From Psychroflexus sp. (GTDB taxonomy: Bacteria; Bacteroidota; Bacteroidia; Flavobacteriales; Flavobacteriaceae): 49,117 bases of DNA. Numbering within the stretch: the first letter of the stretch is position 1; each line of letters opens with the position of its first letter. Positions 8,434 through 17,090 of this stretch are shown piece by piece. The notes beneath the pieces are model-generated. The model did not search any database and was not told the DNA's origin. It saw nothing but the letters and a program-made list of their open reading frames with translations. The translations under genes and the position numbers were made by a program. The stretch spans positions 1 to 49,117 of the forward strand of contig JAKDUG010000003.1 in the NCBI GenBank assembly GCA_030457805.1. Direction: 5' to 3'.

Positions 8434-10236
8434 ATGGCAATCATAAGCGCAGCGGATATTTCTGAGGCATTGAATTTTAACCGATTTGGTTATTTTGGTC
8501 AAGTTCTTGGCAATGTTGTTTTACAACTTACCAAACTCAACAAGTTAAACGATATTTATGATAAGTATCGTGACCTTGATGGCGTTGAGTTTATCGATGC
8601 GATTTTACTTGAAGTTGGCGCTGAATTTGAAATTCCTGAGAAGGACTTTAAAAGGATTCCAAAAGTAGGCCCTTTCATTACAGTGTCAAACCATCCACTA
8701 GGGGCGATAGATGGTTTGATTCTTCTCAAAATTATGTTAGAAAAACGGCCAGACTACAAGGTTGTGGCCAATTTTTTATTACAAAAGCTCGATCCGATCG
8801 AAACTTATGTGATGCCCGTCAATCCGTTTGAAGACAGAAAAGATGTGAAATCAAGTCTTTCTGGTTTACGTGAAGCTTTAGGGCATATTAAGGAAGGCAA
8901 GCCATTTGGCGTTTTTCCTGCAGGAGAAGTTTCAACTTTTAGAGAGGATAAGAAAATTGTTGATAAGCCTTGGATGCCAGAAGCAATGAAGCTGATAAAG
9001 AAAGCAAACGTGCCTATCGTTCCCGTTTATTTTCATGCCAAAAATAGTCCTGCTTTTTATAAATTGGCTAAAGTCAGTTCGAGTCTAAGAACGGCTAAAT
9101 TGCCAAGTGAAATGCTGTCACGTTCTAAAAACAGACCCATAAGAGTGCGTATTGGCAATCCAATTCAGCCATCAGATTATCAAAATTGTAATGACTTGGA
9201 GAGCTTTACAGACTTTATACGTCGTAAGACTTATATGCTTGCGAATGCCTATGAAAAAAAGAAATTAATCGATCAAATTCCATCTCAAATAAAACTGCCG
9301 AGAGCGCCTAGAAATATTATTGATGCGGTTGAGAAGGATCGTATTTTAAAAGAGATAGAACAGTGTCGGGATAAAAATGATCGCTTATTACTGAGCAAGA
9401 ACTACGAGGTTTTTCTGTCTGAAAGTGGTCATATTCCAAATGTTTTGAGGGAAATAGGGCGACAGCGTGAAATTACTTTCCGCTCGATTGGTGAGGGAAC
9501 CAATAAACCCATTGATCTCGATAAGTACGATACCTATTATCACCACATGTTTTTGTGGGATAATAAAGGAGAAAAGATTGTCGGGGCTTATAGAATGGGA
9601 TTCGGAAAAATGATTTATGAAAAGCATGGTATTGATGGTTTTTACCTCAATGAATTGTTTCGTTTTGAGCCTGAACTCAATAAGTTAATGAGCGAATCTA
9701 TTGAAATGGGTCGTGCTTATATCATTAAAGAATATCAACAAAAACCCATGCCTTTGTTTCTGCTATGGCGCGGAATTGTCCATTGTACATTGCGTTTTCC
9801 AGAGCATAAGTATTTGATAGGTGGGGTGAGCATCAGTAATAAATTTTCAAATTTCTCTAAATCGATGATGATTGAGTTTATGAAGTCAAATTATTACGAT
9901 CCTTATGTGGCACAGTTTGTTCGTCCTAAAAAGGAATTTAAGGTGAAACTCAAAGATGCCGATAAGGACTTTGTTTTTGATGCGACCAAAGCTAATTTGA
10001 ATAAATTTGATAAGATTATTGATGAAATTGAGCCTGATAATTTACGCTTACCAGTTTTGATTAAAAAATACATCAAACAAAATGCAAAAGTTGTGGCTTT
10101 TAACGTGGATCCGATGTTTAATAACTCAGTTGATGGCTTGATGTATATTCGGATATCAGATTTACCAGAAAGCACAGTAAAACCAGTTTTAGAAGAATTT
10201 CAAGAAGAGCTTGAAAAACAAAATAAAGAAAAATAA
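8434..10236 (+). CDS. OlsF-like bifunctional acyltransferase (PlsC-type plus N-acyl amino acid synthase)
   Basis: The N-terminal half is a PlsC-type O-acyltransferase with NHPLGAIDG (86-94), where H87 and D93 are in the HX5D spacing seen in this subfamily, and FPAGE (161-165). The C-terminal half (about 330-560) resembles GNAT-type N-acyl amino acid synthases (OlsB-like), with a conserved stretch around YRMGFGKMIY and ELFRFEP. This two-domain layout matches OlsF, which makes ornithine lipids in Flavobacterium johnsoniae and Serratia; related Bacteroidota enzymes make glycine lipids. The amino acid used here cannot be read from sequence. The next gene (HIT) starts 1 nt after the stop codon. 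Confidence 0.82.
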   Translation: MAIISAADISEALNFNRFGYFGQVLGNVVLQLTKLNKLNDIYDKYRDLDGVEFIDAILLEVGAEFEIPEKDFKRIPKVGPFITVSNHPLGAIDGLILLKIMLEKRPDYKVVANFLLQKLDPIETYVMPVNPFEDRKDVKSSLSGLREALGHIKEGKPFGVFPAGEVSTFREDKKIVDKPWMPEAMKLIKKANVPIVPVYFHAKNSPAFYKLAKVSSSLRTAKLPSEMLSRSKNRPIRVRIGNPIQPSDYQNCNDLESFTDFIRRKTYMLANAYEKKKLIDQIPSQIKLPRAPRNIIDAVEKDRILKEIEQCRDKNDRLLLSKNYEVFLSESGHIPNVLREIGRQREITFRSIGEGTNKPIDLDKYDTYYHHMFLWDNKGEKIVGAYRMGFGKMIYEKHGIDGFYLNELFRFEPELNKLMSESIEMGRAYIIKEYQQKPMPLFLLWRGIVHCTLRFPEHKYLIGGVSISNKFSNFSKSMMIEFMKSNYYDPYVAQFVRPKKEFKVKLKDADKDFVFDATKANLNKFDKIIDEIEPDNLRLPVLIKKYIKQNAKVVAFNVDPMFNNSVDGLMYIRISDLPESTVKPVLEEFQEELEKQNKEK

Positions 10237-10237
10237 T

Positions 10238-10630
10238 ATGTCAATTTTCACGAAGATTATTAACGGGGATTTACCTGCCTATAAAGTTGCAGAAAATGAA
10301 GAGTTTCTAGCTTTTTTAGATATCAATCCAAACACTAAAGGGCATACACTTTGTATTCCCAAACAAGAAGTTGATAAATTGTTTGACCTTGATGAAGAGG
10401 CTTATATGAGATTGATGGCTTTCTCAAGAAAAGTTGCCATGGCTTTGCGAAAAACAGTAGAGTGTAAAAGAATTGGTCTTTCAGTGATTGGTCTTGAGGT
10501 GCCACATGTACACGTTCACTTGATTCCTTTACAGAAAATGGAAGACACTAGATTTGATAAAAAAGTATCGCTTTCTGAGGGGGAGTTTAAAGACTTGGCG
10601 AAAGCAATTCAGGATAATTATGAAGCATAG
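10238..10630 (+). CDS. HIT family nucleotide-binding protein
   Basis: This small histidine-triad hydrolase has the triad as HVHVHLIP with H90, H92 and H94. Family members cleave nucleoside phosphoramidates or similar adenylylated substrates. I start at the ATG at 10238 (130 residues), which begins MSIFTKII as typical for the family; an in-frame upstream ATG at 10211 lies inside the previous gene. It directly follows the OlsF-like gene and ends before a strong bidirectional terminator, so the two genes form an operon. Confidence 0.93.
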   Translation: MSIFTKIINGDLPAYKVAENEEFLAFLDINPNTKGHTLCIPKQEVDKLFDLDEEAYMRLMAFSRKVAMALRKTVECKRIGLSVIGLEVPHVHVHLIPLQKMEDTRFDKKVSLSEGEFKDLAKAIQDNYEA

Positions 10631-10650
10631 AATTTATTTAGAATTCTACT

Positions 10651-10688
10651 AAAAAAAACCGAGAATCATTTTGAGTCTCGGTTTTTTT
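10651..10688. terminator. Bidirectional terminator between the HIT gene and PBP1A
   Basis: ACCGAGA (10658-10664) pairs with TCTCGGT (10676-10682). The stem is preceded by eight A and followed by six T, so it works for both convergent genes. Confidence 0.9.
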
Positions 10689-10693
10689 GGTTT

Positions 10694-12985
10694 TTAAAAG
10701 TCTATTTGAAATTCATCTGATTGTCCGTCATCATCACAATCAATCTTGATACTCAAGTGATCAGGCTTTTCAAACTCATCATCAGAAACAATAATATCTT
10801 CATCTCCATAAAGAGATTTCATATACATTCCCCAAATCGGTAAAGCCATTGTTGCTCCTTGACCGTAAGTAATCGTCGGGAAACGCACCGACCTATCTTC
10901 ACCACCAACCCAAACGCCAGTGGCTAAATCTGGAACCATCCCTATAAACCAACCATCACTTTGATTTTGTGTCGTTCCAGTTTTACCCGCAATTGCATTT
11001 TTAAAAGCATAGGGATAGCCGGTAACGGCACGTTTGTAGCTTAATGAATTCTTGGCGTACTCAGAGTTTGTCCGCAGGCGGCGCCCTGATCCGAATCTTG
11101 TGACACCTTCAAGTAAATTAACTGTGACATAAGCTGATTCCTCATTGAGAACATCACGTGTTTGAGGTCTGTGCTGGTAGAGTATCGTTCCGTTTTTGTC
11201 CTCTATGCGCTCAACTAAAAATGGCTCGATATAAACGCCTTTGTTGGCAAAAGTACTGTAGGCCGAGACCATTTCATAAACCGAAATATCAGCAGATCCT
11301 AAAGCAATTGCAGCGACTGGATCAATAGCTCTTGTGTCAATGCCTAACTTATCTAGTAAGCTAATCACGTTTTCAGGGCCTGTTCTATCAATCATCCGCG
11401 CTGTAATGGTGTTGATGGATTCTGCCAAAGCTTGTTTTAAGGTTTTGATACCTCCGTATTCATTACCCGCATTTCGAGGTGTCCAATCTTTAGTGACACC
11501 ATGTCTTCCTTTTGGTATGGTGTATTTTGTATTAGGCATTTCTAAGCAAGGAGATAAGTGGAGCTGATCAATAGCCGTGGCATAGACAAAAGGCTTAAAA
11601 GTTGACCCGACTTGTCGGCGGGCTTGCTTGACATGTTCGTATTTAAAATACTTATAATTGATACCACCTACCCAAGCTTTTACGGCTCCTGTTTGTGGTC
11701 GCATGGACATCATCCCTGCATTGAGAAATGATTTATAATAGCGTATTGAGTCTCGCGGTGTCATGGTTGTATCAATGCTACCCTCCCAAGAGAAAACTTT
11801 CATCTCGCGTTCTTTATCAAAGCTTGCAAGTATTTTTTCTTCGCTAAAATCCTTTTTTATCATCTCCTTATAACGTGGAGAATTTTTGATACCTCTATTA
11901 ATAATCCGCTTGATTTCTTTTTTATTGACACTTCTAAAAGGTGATGTTTTGTTGTTTTTATTTTGTCTATTAAATTCCTTTTGAAGTTTTTCTAGGTGTC
12001 TATCAACAGCTGTCTCAGCATATTCTTGCATGCGGTAATCAATTGTTGTGTACACTTTTAAGCCATCGCTGTAGATGTTATATTTGGAGCCATCGGCCTT
12101 AAGGTTATCTTCTTCATTGATCCAATCTTTTAAGAAATCACGAACGTGTTCTCTAAAATAAGTCGCTAGTCCATCATCGTGTTGTTCAGGCGAATACTCT
12201 GTCACGAGCTCGAGTTGTTGTAAAGAATCTTTTTCTTTCTCAGTGATGAAATCATTTTTAGCCATTTGACTGAAAACTGTGTTTCTTCTACTGATCGAAT
12301 TGTCTTTAAAATCTTCTCGCAATGGGTTGTGTGAAATCGGGTTTTTGAGCATGGCAACCAAAACAGCAGACTCTTCAACAGTGAGTTCTTGAGGTTCTTT
12401 ACTGAAATAAATTCGTGCGGCTGATCGAATTCCAACTGCTTGATATAAAAAGTCAAATTTGTTGAGGTACATCGTGATGATTTCCTCTTTTGTATATTGC
12501 TCTTCTAGTCTGACGGCAATCACCCATTCTTTTATTTTTTGAACACCACGTTCAAATTTACTTTTGTTAGAAACATCAGAGAAAAGCAATTTTGCCAGTT
12601 GTTGAGTGATGGTACTTGCACCTCCTTTTGTCCCGAGAAAGACCACAGCTCTAAAGGTACCTTTGGCATCAATACCTGAGTGTGAATAAAAACGCTCATC
12701 TTCAGTTGCTATTAATGCTTGAACGAGATGTTGAGGTAGATCTTCATACTTGACGGGAGTCCTGTTTTCTTTGTAATATTTCCCCAAGGTTTTACCATCG
12801 GCAGAAAGGACCTCCGTCGCTAAATTTGATTCTGGATTCTCGAGTTCTTCAAAGCTTGGCATTTCACCAAATAGGCCCCATCCTGCAAAGAGAAATACCA
12901 AGACAATACATAAAATACCTCCACCAAAGATGGCCCAAAACCACATGATGTATTTTTTAAAATTAGCGTGTTTCTTATCTGTCAT
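10694..12985 (-). CDS. Class A penicillin-binding protein 1A (transglycosylase/transpeptidase)
   Basis: This inner-membrane bifunctional peptidoglycan synthase has a transmembrane helix at about 12-34. The GT51 glycosyltransferase carries the catalytic glutamate E95 in ATEDERFYSH and the motif GGASTITQQL (121-130). The transpeptidase has STFK (461-464) with S461 as the acylated serine, SIN (523-525) and KTGT (668-671). The 763-residue length is normal. Its ATG overlaps the gldH stop codon by 4 nt, so it is the last gene of the ricT-gldH-PBP1A operon. Confidence 0.95.
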   Translation of the reverse strand: MTDKKHANFKKYIMWFWAIFGGGILCIVLVFLFAGWGLFGEMPSFEELENPESNLATEVLSADGKTLGKYYKENRTPVKYEDLPQHLVQALIATEDERFYSHSGIDAKGTFRAVVFLGTKGGASTITQQLAKLLFSDVSNKSKFERGVQKIKEWVIAVRLEEQYTKEEIITMYLNKFDFLYQAVGIRSAARIYFSKEPQELTVEESAVLVAMLKNPISHNPLREDFKDNSISRRNTVFSQMAKNDFITEKEKDSLQQLELVTEYSPEQHDDGLATYFREHVRDFLKDWINEEDNLKADGSKYNIYSDGLKVYTTIDYRMQEYAETAVDRHLEKLQKEFNRQNKNNKTSPFRSVNKKEIKRIINRGIKNSPRYKEMIKKDFSEEKILASFDKEREMKVFSWEGSIDTTMTPRDSIRYYKSFLNAGMMSMRPQTGAVKAWVGGINYKYFKYEHVKQARRQVGSTFKPFVYATAIDQLHLSPCLEMPNTKYTIPKGRHGVTKDWTPRNAGNEYGGIKTLKQALAESINTITARMIDRTGPENVISLLDKLGIDTRAIDPVAAIALGSADISVYEMVSAYSTFANKGVYIEPFLVERIEDKNGTILYQHRPQTRDVLNEESAYVTVNLLEGVTRFGSGRRLRTNSEYAKNSLSYKRAVTGYPYAFKNAIAGKTGTTQNQSDGWFIGMVPDLATGVWVGGEDRSVRFPTITYGQGATMALPIWGMYMKSLYGDEDIIVSDDEFEKPDHLSIKIDCDDDGQSDEFQIDF

Positions 12986-13485
12986 TTTTCTTGCTTATGT
13001 TTTTCGATGCTAATGCCTACATCTGTAATCCCTTTTAACTTTTTCAGACCTTCGACCTCTCCAAAAGCTCGCATGACCTGTTTAATATTAATTTTATAGT
13101 CACCAATTTCCGTAAACCTGACGTTTTGCTTGTACCATAGTTTACTTGATTTGATATTGCCAAAACCTTCTCCTATAAATTCACCATTTGGGTATGCCAT
13201 CTCGTATTCAAGTGTGTCAACAATCACTTTCCCATTGGGGAAATTGATGTCAGCAATGACAAAAAGATTTCTGTACTTGTAATTTTGATCATTTCTGATT
13301 TTAAAAAACAAATCATAACGATTGATTGTGTCAGTCACATCAAACTCAAATTCTGTTGGTTCATGATGCGGCCAACCCTCCTGATACGAAGTGACTTCTG
13401 TGTAAAAAGTATCATTAGATTGACAAGCATTTAATGCGAAGACAATCATCAAAATAGATGCAAAATAAAAACTATTGCTTCTCAT
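12982..13485 (-). CDS. gldH: Gliding motility lipoprotein GldH
   Basis: GldH is required for gliding and associated secretion in Flavobacterium. The sequence begins with a lipoprotein signal peptide ending LNAC, so C21 would be lipidated, followed by a 146-residue periplasmic domain. I choose the ATG at 13485 (167 residues); the open frame extends to 13620 but that part lies inside ricT and has no signal peptide. It overlaps the end of ricT by 14 nt and PBP1A by 4 nt. The call rests on sequence plus this conserved gene order. Confidence 0.87.
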   Translation of the reverse strand: MRSNSFYFASILMIVFALNACQSNDTFYTEVTSYQEGWPHHEPTEFEFDVTDTINRYDLFFKIRNDQNYKYRNLFVIADINFPNGKVIVDTLEYEMAYPNGEFIGEGFGNIKSSKLWYKQNVRFTEIGDYKINIKQVMRAFGEVEGLKKLKGITDVGISIEKHKQEK

Positions 13486-14698
13486 TTTTAGGCTTTGGTT
13501 TATTTTGTCTCTTTTGCTGTTTTTTCTTCGGCTGCTGATTCTTCGTGTATTTTGATGATTTTGAATTGCCAGACTTTTGGTTTGATGGTCTTTTCTTGCG
13601 TTTGTTTTTTGGCTTGTCAAAACGTGTCAAACTATCTTGTCCTACTGAGTTTTCAAAACTTGTAGAAACAATAGGCGTATCTTCAACAAACTCTTCTAAA
13701 CTCGCAACAGGTTTGCTTTCTTTTTCTGCTTTAATAATTTTCTGTACAGCCTCAGTATCAAGTTCAATCCAGTTGTTGTATTCACTTTCGTAGGCATACC
13801 ACAACTTAGATTTAAAGATGTCAATTTTCTGACAGACGGCTTCTCCTTTTTGCGTGACAAGTTTTTTGTCTTGTCTCGGAAACTCTTTTAAAGCATCTAA
13901 ATATGAATCGAGTTCATAATTTAAACAACACTTTAATTTCCCACACTGACCTGCCAATTTTAAAGGGTTGAGTGATAATTGTTGATAACGCGCTGCAGCC
14001 GTTTTGACAGTTCTGAAATCCGTCAGCCATGTAGAGCAGCAGAGCTCTCTCCCACATGAACCGATACCACCAAGTCTTGCCGCTTCTTGTCTGAAGCCAA
14101 TTTGCTTCATTTCAACGCGCGTCTTAAACTCGTATGCAAACTCTTTGATCAATTGCCTGAAGTCAACTCTATCCTCAGCGGTGTAATAAAATATTGCTTT
14201 TGAGGCATCACCTTGAAACTCAACATCACTGATTTTCATTCTCAGATTGAGTCTGATGGCGATCTCTCTTGCTCTTACCTTGATAGGTTCTTCGCGTTCT
14301 CTAGCCTTTTGCCAAATGTCAATATCTCTTTGGCTGGCTTTGCGGTAGACTTTTGCAAGATCAGGTTTATAAGGATCTTCCTTTTTTTTACGCATCTGAA
14401 CTTTGACAAGTTCACCTGTTAGTGTGACAATTCCGATATCGTGCCCTGGTGAGGTTTCTGTTGCCACAATATCACCGATTGAAAGGGTTAATTTATCTAT
14501 ATTTCTAAAGAATGCTTTACGACCATTCTTAAAACGCACCTCAACAGCATCAAAACGTTCTGTTCCTACAGGAAGCTCCACGTCTGATAGCCAGTCGAAA
14601 ACTGTCAATTTATTGCAAGAATCTGTACCACAACTTCCATTGTTCTTGCATCCTTTGGGCGATCCATCACTTTTGCTAGCACAACTGCTACATCCCAT
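13472..14698 (-). CDS. ricT: PSP1-domain protein RicT (YaaT) with cysteine-rich N-terminus
   Basis: RicT belongs to the RicA/RicF/RicT complex that modulates RNase Y in Bacillus and binds iron-sulfur clusters. The PSP1 core carries the two double-cysteine motifs CGRELCC (C215, C220, C221) and CGKLKCC (C252, C257, C258). Unlike the short Bacillus protein, this one has five cysteines in its first 28 residues (3, 6, 17, 23, 28) and a lysine-rich low-complexity tail from about 355 to 408. It is the first gene of the ricT-gldH-PBP1A operon and overlaps gldH by 14 nt. Its role in this phylum is not established. Confidence 0.85.
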   Translation of the reverse strand: MGCSSCASKSDGSPKGCKNNGSCGTDSCNKLTVFDWLSDVELPVGTERFDAVEVRFKNGRKAFFRNIDKLTLSIGDIVATETSPGHDIGIVTLTGELVKVQMRKKKEDPYKPDLAKVYRKASQRDIDIWQKAREREEPIKVRAREIAIRLNLRMKISDVEFQGDASKAIFYYTAEDRVDFRQLIKEFAYEFKTRVEMKQIGFRQEAARLGGIGSCGRELCCSTWLTDFRTVKTAAARYQQLSLNPLKLAGQCGKLKCCLNYELDSYLDALKEFPRQDKKLVTQKGEAVCQKIDIFKSKLWYAYESEYNNWIELDTEAVQKIIKAEKESKPVASLEEFVEDTPIVSTSFENSVGQDSLTRFDKPKNKRKKRPSNQKSGNSKSSKYTKNQQPKKKQQKRQNKPKPKNEKQ

Positions 14699-14815
14699 AA
14701 ATTATATATTTAGAGCTTTTTGGCATTGCGCCTCAGCTTTTTGTTAGTATGATAATAATAATCGGTAAAGATATTAAAATATTGTCAGGGCAAATTTTTT
14801 TGGCTTTGTTATCGG

Positions 14816-14861
14816 TAAAAAAATCTAAGCAAGCCCGTATTTTTAACTTTACTTTTGCTTA
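14816..14861 (-). terminator. Possible recX terminator overlapping its 3' end
   Basis: On the minus strand TAAGCAA (14855-14861) at the end of the coding sequence can pair with TTGCTTA (14826-14832), followed by a run of T. The 22-nt loop is long, so this is a weak call. The rest of the 150-nt gap before ricT holds a repeated ATCGGTAAA near 14761 and 14811 and no gene. Confidence 0.35.
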
Positions 14862-15328
14862 CAAAGTTGATTGATTGTGTCATAAATCAATGTGTATTCA
14901 TAACCGCGATAGGCTAAATATTGATATATTTTCTGACGACTCCGGCGTGAACAATCCATGTTTAGTTGATCAAATTTTTTCTCTGCTAACTTTTCAATAG
15001 TATCAATATAAGCGGCATCATCAATTTCTTTTAGAGCTGTTTTGATATTGAATTGTGAGATGTGTCGTTGTTTTAATTCACGTACAATTCTAATTCTTCC
15101 CCATTTTTTTATTCTAAATTTTCCCCTTGCAAAACTTTTTGAGAAGCGTTCTTCATTCAAAAAATCATCCTTGATAAGTGCTGCCATAATATGTGCTTTT
15201 GCAGTCTCAAACATGGCTAATTGGTCGAGTTTTTTTTCGACTTCTTGATGGCAGCGGTCTTGATAAACGCAGTACTGCATCATTTTGGCGAGTGCTTCAT
15301 CAACGGTTAAAGAGTGACTTTTATTCAT
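14849..15328 (-). CDS. recX: Regulatory protein RecX
   Basis: RecX binds RecA filaments and limits recombination. The 159-residue protein has the three-helix repeats typical of RecX, such as LIKDDFLNEERFSKSFARGK near residues 52-70 and KIYQYLAYRGYEY near 127-139. It is not next to recA, which lies at 31619-32641 in this window. A TACCTTTG promoter element 8 nt before the ATG predicts a near-leaderless transcript. The family call is clear from the tandem helix pattern and length. Confidence 0.88.
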   Translation of the reverse strand: MNKSHSLTVDEALAKMMQYCVYQDRCHQEVEKKLDQLAMFETAKAHIMAALIKDDFLNEERFSKSFARGKFRIKKWGRIRIVRELKQRHISQFNIKTALKEIDDAAYIDTIEKLAEKKFDQLNMDCSRRSRQKIYQYLAYRGYEYTLIYDTINQLCKQK

Positions 15329-15336
15329 ACGGAAGA

Positions 15337-15344
15337 CAAAGGTA
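15337..15344 (-). promoter_or_regulatory. recX promoter -7 element (TACCTTTG)
   Basis: The minus-strand TACCTTTG matches TAnnTTTG and ends 8 nt before the recX ATG (15328), implying a 5' leader of only a few bases. Confidence 0.55.
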
Positions 15345-15361
15345 AGTTTTTCTTTTTTGGG

Positions 15362-15407
15362 TATAAAAAAAGCCCATCGCTTGATAGCAAATGGGCTTGA
15401 TTTTTTT
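15362..15407 (-). terminator. RNase E/G gene terminator
   Basis: AAGCCCAT (15370-15377) and ATGGGCTT (15391-15398) form an 8-bp stem. On the minus strand it is followed by a run of T and lies just after the RNase gene stop codon. Confidence 0.88.
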
Positions 15408-16947
15408 ATATGTTAATTGGATTGCCTTCCTGGTCAATAAAGTGATACTCAAGATATTGATGAGCGTCACGCGGTTGTATCTTGACCCATTTTTTGAAGT
15501 CAAGGAACCATTTGGTACGCATAGATGGCGTGCCTTTAACGAGATAGGCGGCTACAAATGGGTGCGCGGTAAGCGTCACTTTTTTATAACCTTTAGTAAT
15601 GATTTTTTGTAAATCTGTATTTAACTTATTGATAATGACAATAGGCGCTTCAATTTCTCCGTTTCTATTCGGATTTTGTTCTCGCGTTTTGATGGCGAGT
15701 TCTGGTCTTACACGTTGTCTTGTAATTTGGATCAAACCAAATTTACTCGGTGGTAAGATTTTATGTTTTGCTCTATCGTCGTTCATTTCAGATCTTAAAT
15801 GATCGTAAAGTTTTTTACGATGATCTGAATTGACCATGTCAATAAAATCGACAACAATAATACCTCCCATATCGCGAAGCCTAAGTTGGCGCGCAATTTC
15901 GGTTGCACTAATGAGGTTAACTTCTAAAGCTGTATCTGCTTGATTTTTTGCCTTGTTGCTTCTATTACCACTATTCACATCAATGACATGCATTGCTTCT
16001 GTGTGTTCGATAACGAGATAAGCGCCTTTTTTCATCGTGACAGTTTCACCAAAAGATGTTTTGATCTGTCGCTCGACGTTATACTTTTCGTACATCGGAA
16101 CTTTTGAGTTGTAATAAGAAACGATTGATTCTTTTTCGGGTGATATTTCACCGACATAATCCTTAATTTGTGAAAACAAATTTTCGTCATCAACAATGAT
16201 TGAAGTAAATGAGTCGTTAAACAGATCTCTTAGCATTGATGATGCTTTGTTGAGTTCGCCAAGAACTTTATTTGGAGGTTGTACACGTTGTATTTTCTTG
16301 CACATGGTTTGCCAACGGCTGAGTAGATTTTGTAAATCTCTATCAATATCAGCCACTTTTTTACCTTCAGCTACTGTCCGTATAATGACGCTAAAGCCTT
16401 TTGGTTTAATACTTTTGACAAGACGTTTAAGTCTATTTTTTTCTTCTTTGTCCTCAATTTTTTGAGAGACAGAAACTCGATTTGAGAAAGGCACCAGTAC
16501 AATGTAGCGCCCAGCAAGTGAAAGTTCGCTACTCAATCGAGGTCCTTTGCTTGAGATCGGTTCTTTGACGACCTGTACAAGTATGGACTGATTGGGATTC
16601 AGCACATTTGTGATGCTTCCATCTTTGTCAATATCTTCTTCAAAATCAAAATTTTTGAAGGTATAATCTTTAAATTTTGGCGAGCCTGCTTTCTTTACAA
16701 ACTTAAGAGATGTTTTAATCTGTGGACCTAAATCATGGTAATGTAAAAATCCATCTTTTTCATAGCCAACATTTACAAATGCGGCATTGAGGCCAGAAAG
16801 TGCTTTTCTGACTTTGGCGAGATAAATATCACCAACTGCAATATTATTGTCACTAGACTCTTTATGCAGTTCGATCAATTTCCCCTCTTTAAGCAAGGCA
16901 AAATCTACAGCGTTGGAACTTGATCTAATAATTAATTCCTTATTCAC
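15406..16947 (-). CDS. rng: Ribonuclease E/G family endoribonuclease
   Basis: This endoribonuclease acts in rRNA maturation and mRNA decay. An S1 RNA-binding domain occupies about residues 36-130, and the catalytic magnesium ligands are visible as D323 in VIDVNSGN and D367 in VVDFIDM. The length of 513 residues is RNase G-like, without the long C-terminal scaffold of E. coli RNase E. The CPxC zinc-link motif that normally follows the catalytic core is absent; the equivalent stretch reads TREQNPNRNGE. The gene has a hairpin-rich leader (16965-17054) and its own terminator. Confidence 0.92.
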   Translation of the reverse strand: MNKELIIRSSSNAVDFALLKEGKLIELHKESSDNNIAVGDIYLAKVRKALSGLNAAFVNVGYEKDGFLHYHDLGPQIKTSLKFVKKAGSPKFKDYTFKNFDFEEDIDKDGSITNVLNPNQSILVQVVKEPISSKGPRLSSELSLAGRYIVLVPFSNRVSVSQKIEDKEEKNRLKRLVKSIKPKGFSVIIRTVAEGKKVADIDRDLQNLLSRWQTMCKKIQRVQPPNKVLGELNKASSMLRDLFNDSFTSIIVDDENLFSQIKDYVGEISPEKESIVSYYNSKVPMYEKYNVERQIKTSFGETVTMKKGAYLVIEHTEAMHVIDVNSGNRSNKAKNQADTALEVNLISATEIARQLRLRDMGGIIVVDFIDMVNSDHRKKLYDHLRSEMNDDRAKHKILPPSKFGLIQITRQRVRPELAIKTREQNPNRNGEIEAPIVIINKLNTDLQKIITKGYKKVTLTAHPFVAAYLVKGTPSMRTKWFLDFKKWVKIQPRDAHQYLEYHFIDQEGNPINI

Positions 16948-16964
16948 GCTTTTAAATTTTGGAT

Positions 16965-17054
16965 CTGAGCATAATAATGCTCAGAAAAATTAAACAATAA
17001 TTATAAAAATGTAGAAATTTGATCTCCAAATTTCGATGTCAAAGAACGTGTTCT
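16965..17054 (-). promoter_or_regulatory. Hairpin-rich 5' leader of the RNase E/G gene
   Basis: Three inverted repeats lie in a row. CTGAGCAT/ATGCTCAG (16965-16972 and 16977-16984, 4-nt loop) starts 17 nt upstream of the start codon. GAAATTTG/CAAATTTC (17014-17021 and 17027-17034) and AGAAC/GTTCT (17043-17047 and 17050-17054) follow. E. coli RNase E feeds back on hairpins in its own leader; a similar role here is inference. Confidence 0.45.
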
Positions 17055-17063
17055 AAAAAGTAG

Positions 17064-17090
17064 AAAAAGTAGTTTTTAAAACTACTTTTT
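17064..17090 (-). terminator. Terminator overlapping the stop codon of the 29-residue gene
   Basis: AAAAAGTAGTTTT (17064-17076) and AAAACTACTTTTT (17078-17090) are perfect 13-nt inverted arms around a single base. The stop codon TAG of the small gene sits inside the stem. It separates HU and the small gene from the RNase gene downstream. Confidence 0.75.

Noticed and set aside
13486-13620. Longer GldH start at 13620
   Set aside because: That part overlaps ricT for 135 nt and lacks a signal peptide; the ATG at 13485 gives a proper lipoprotein signal.
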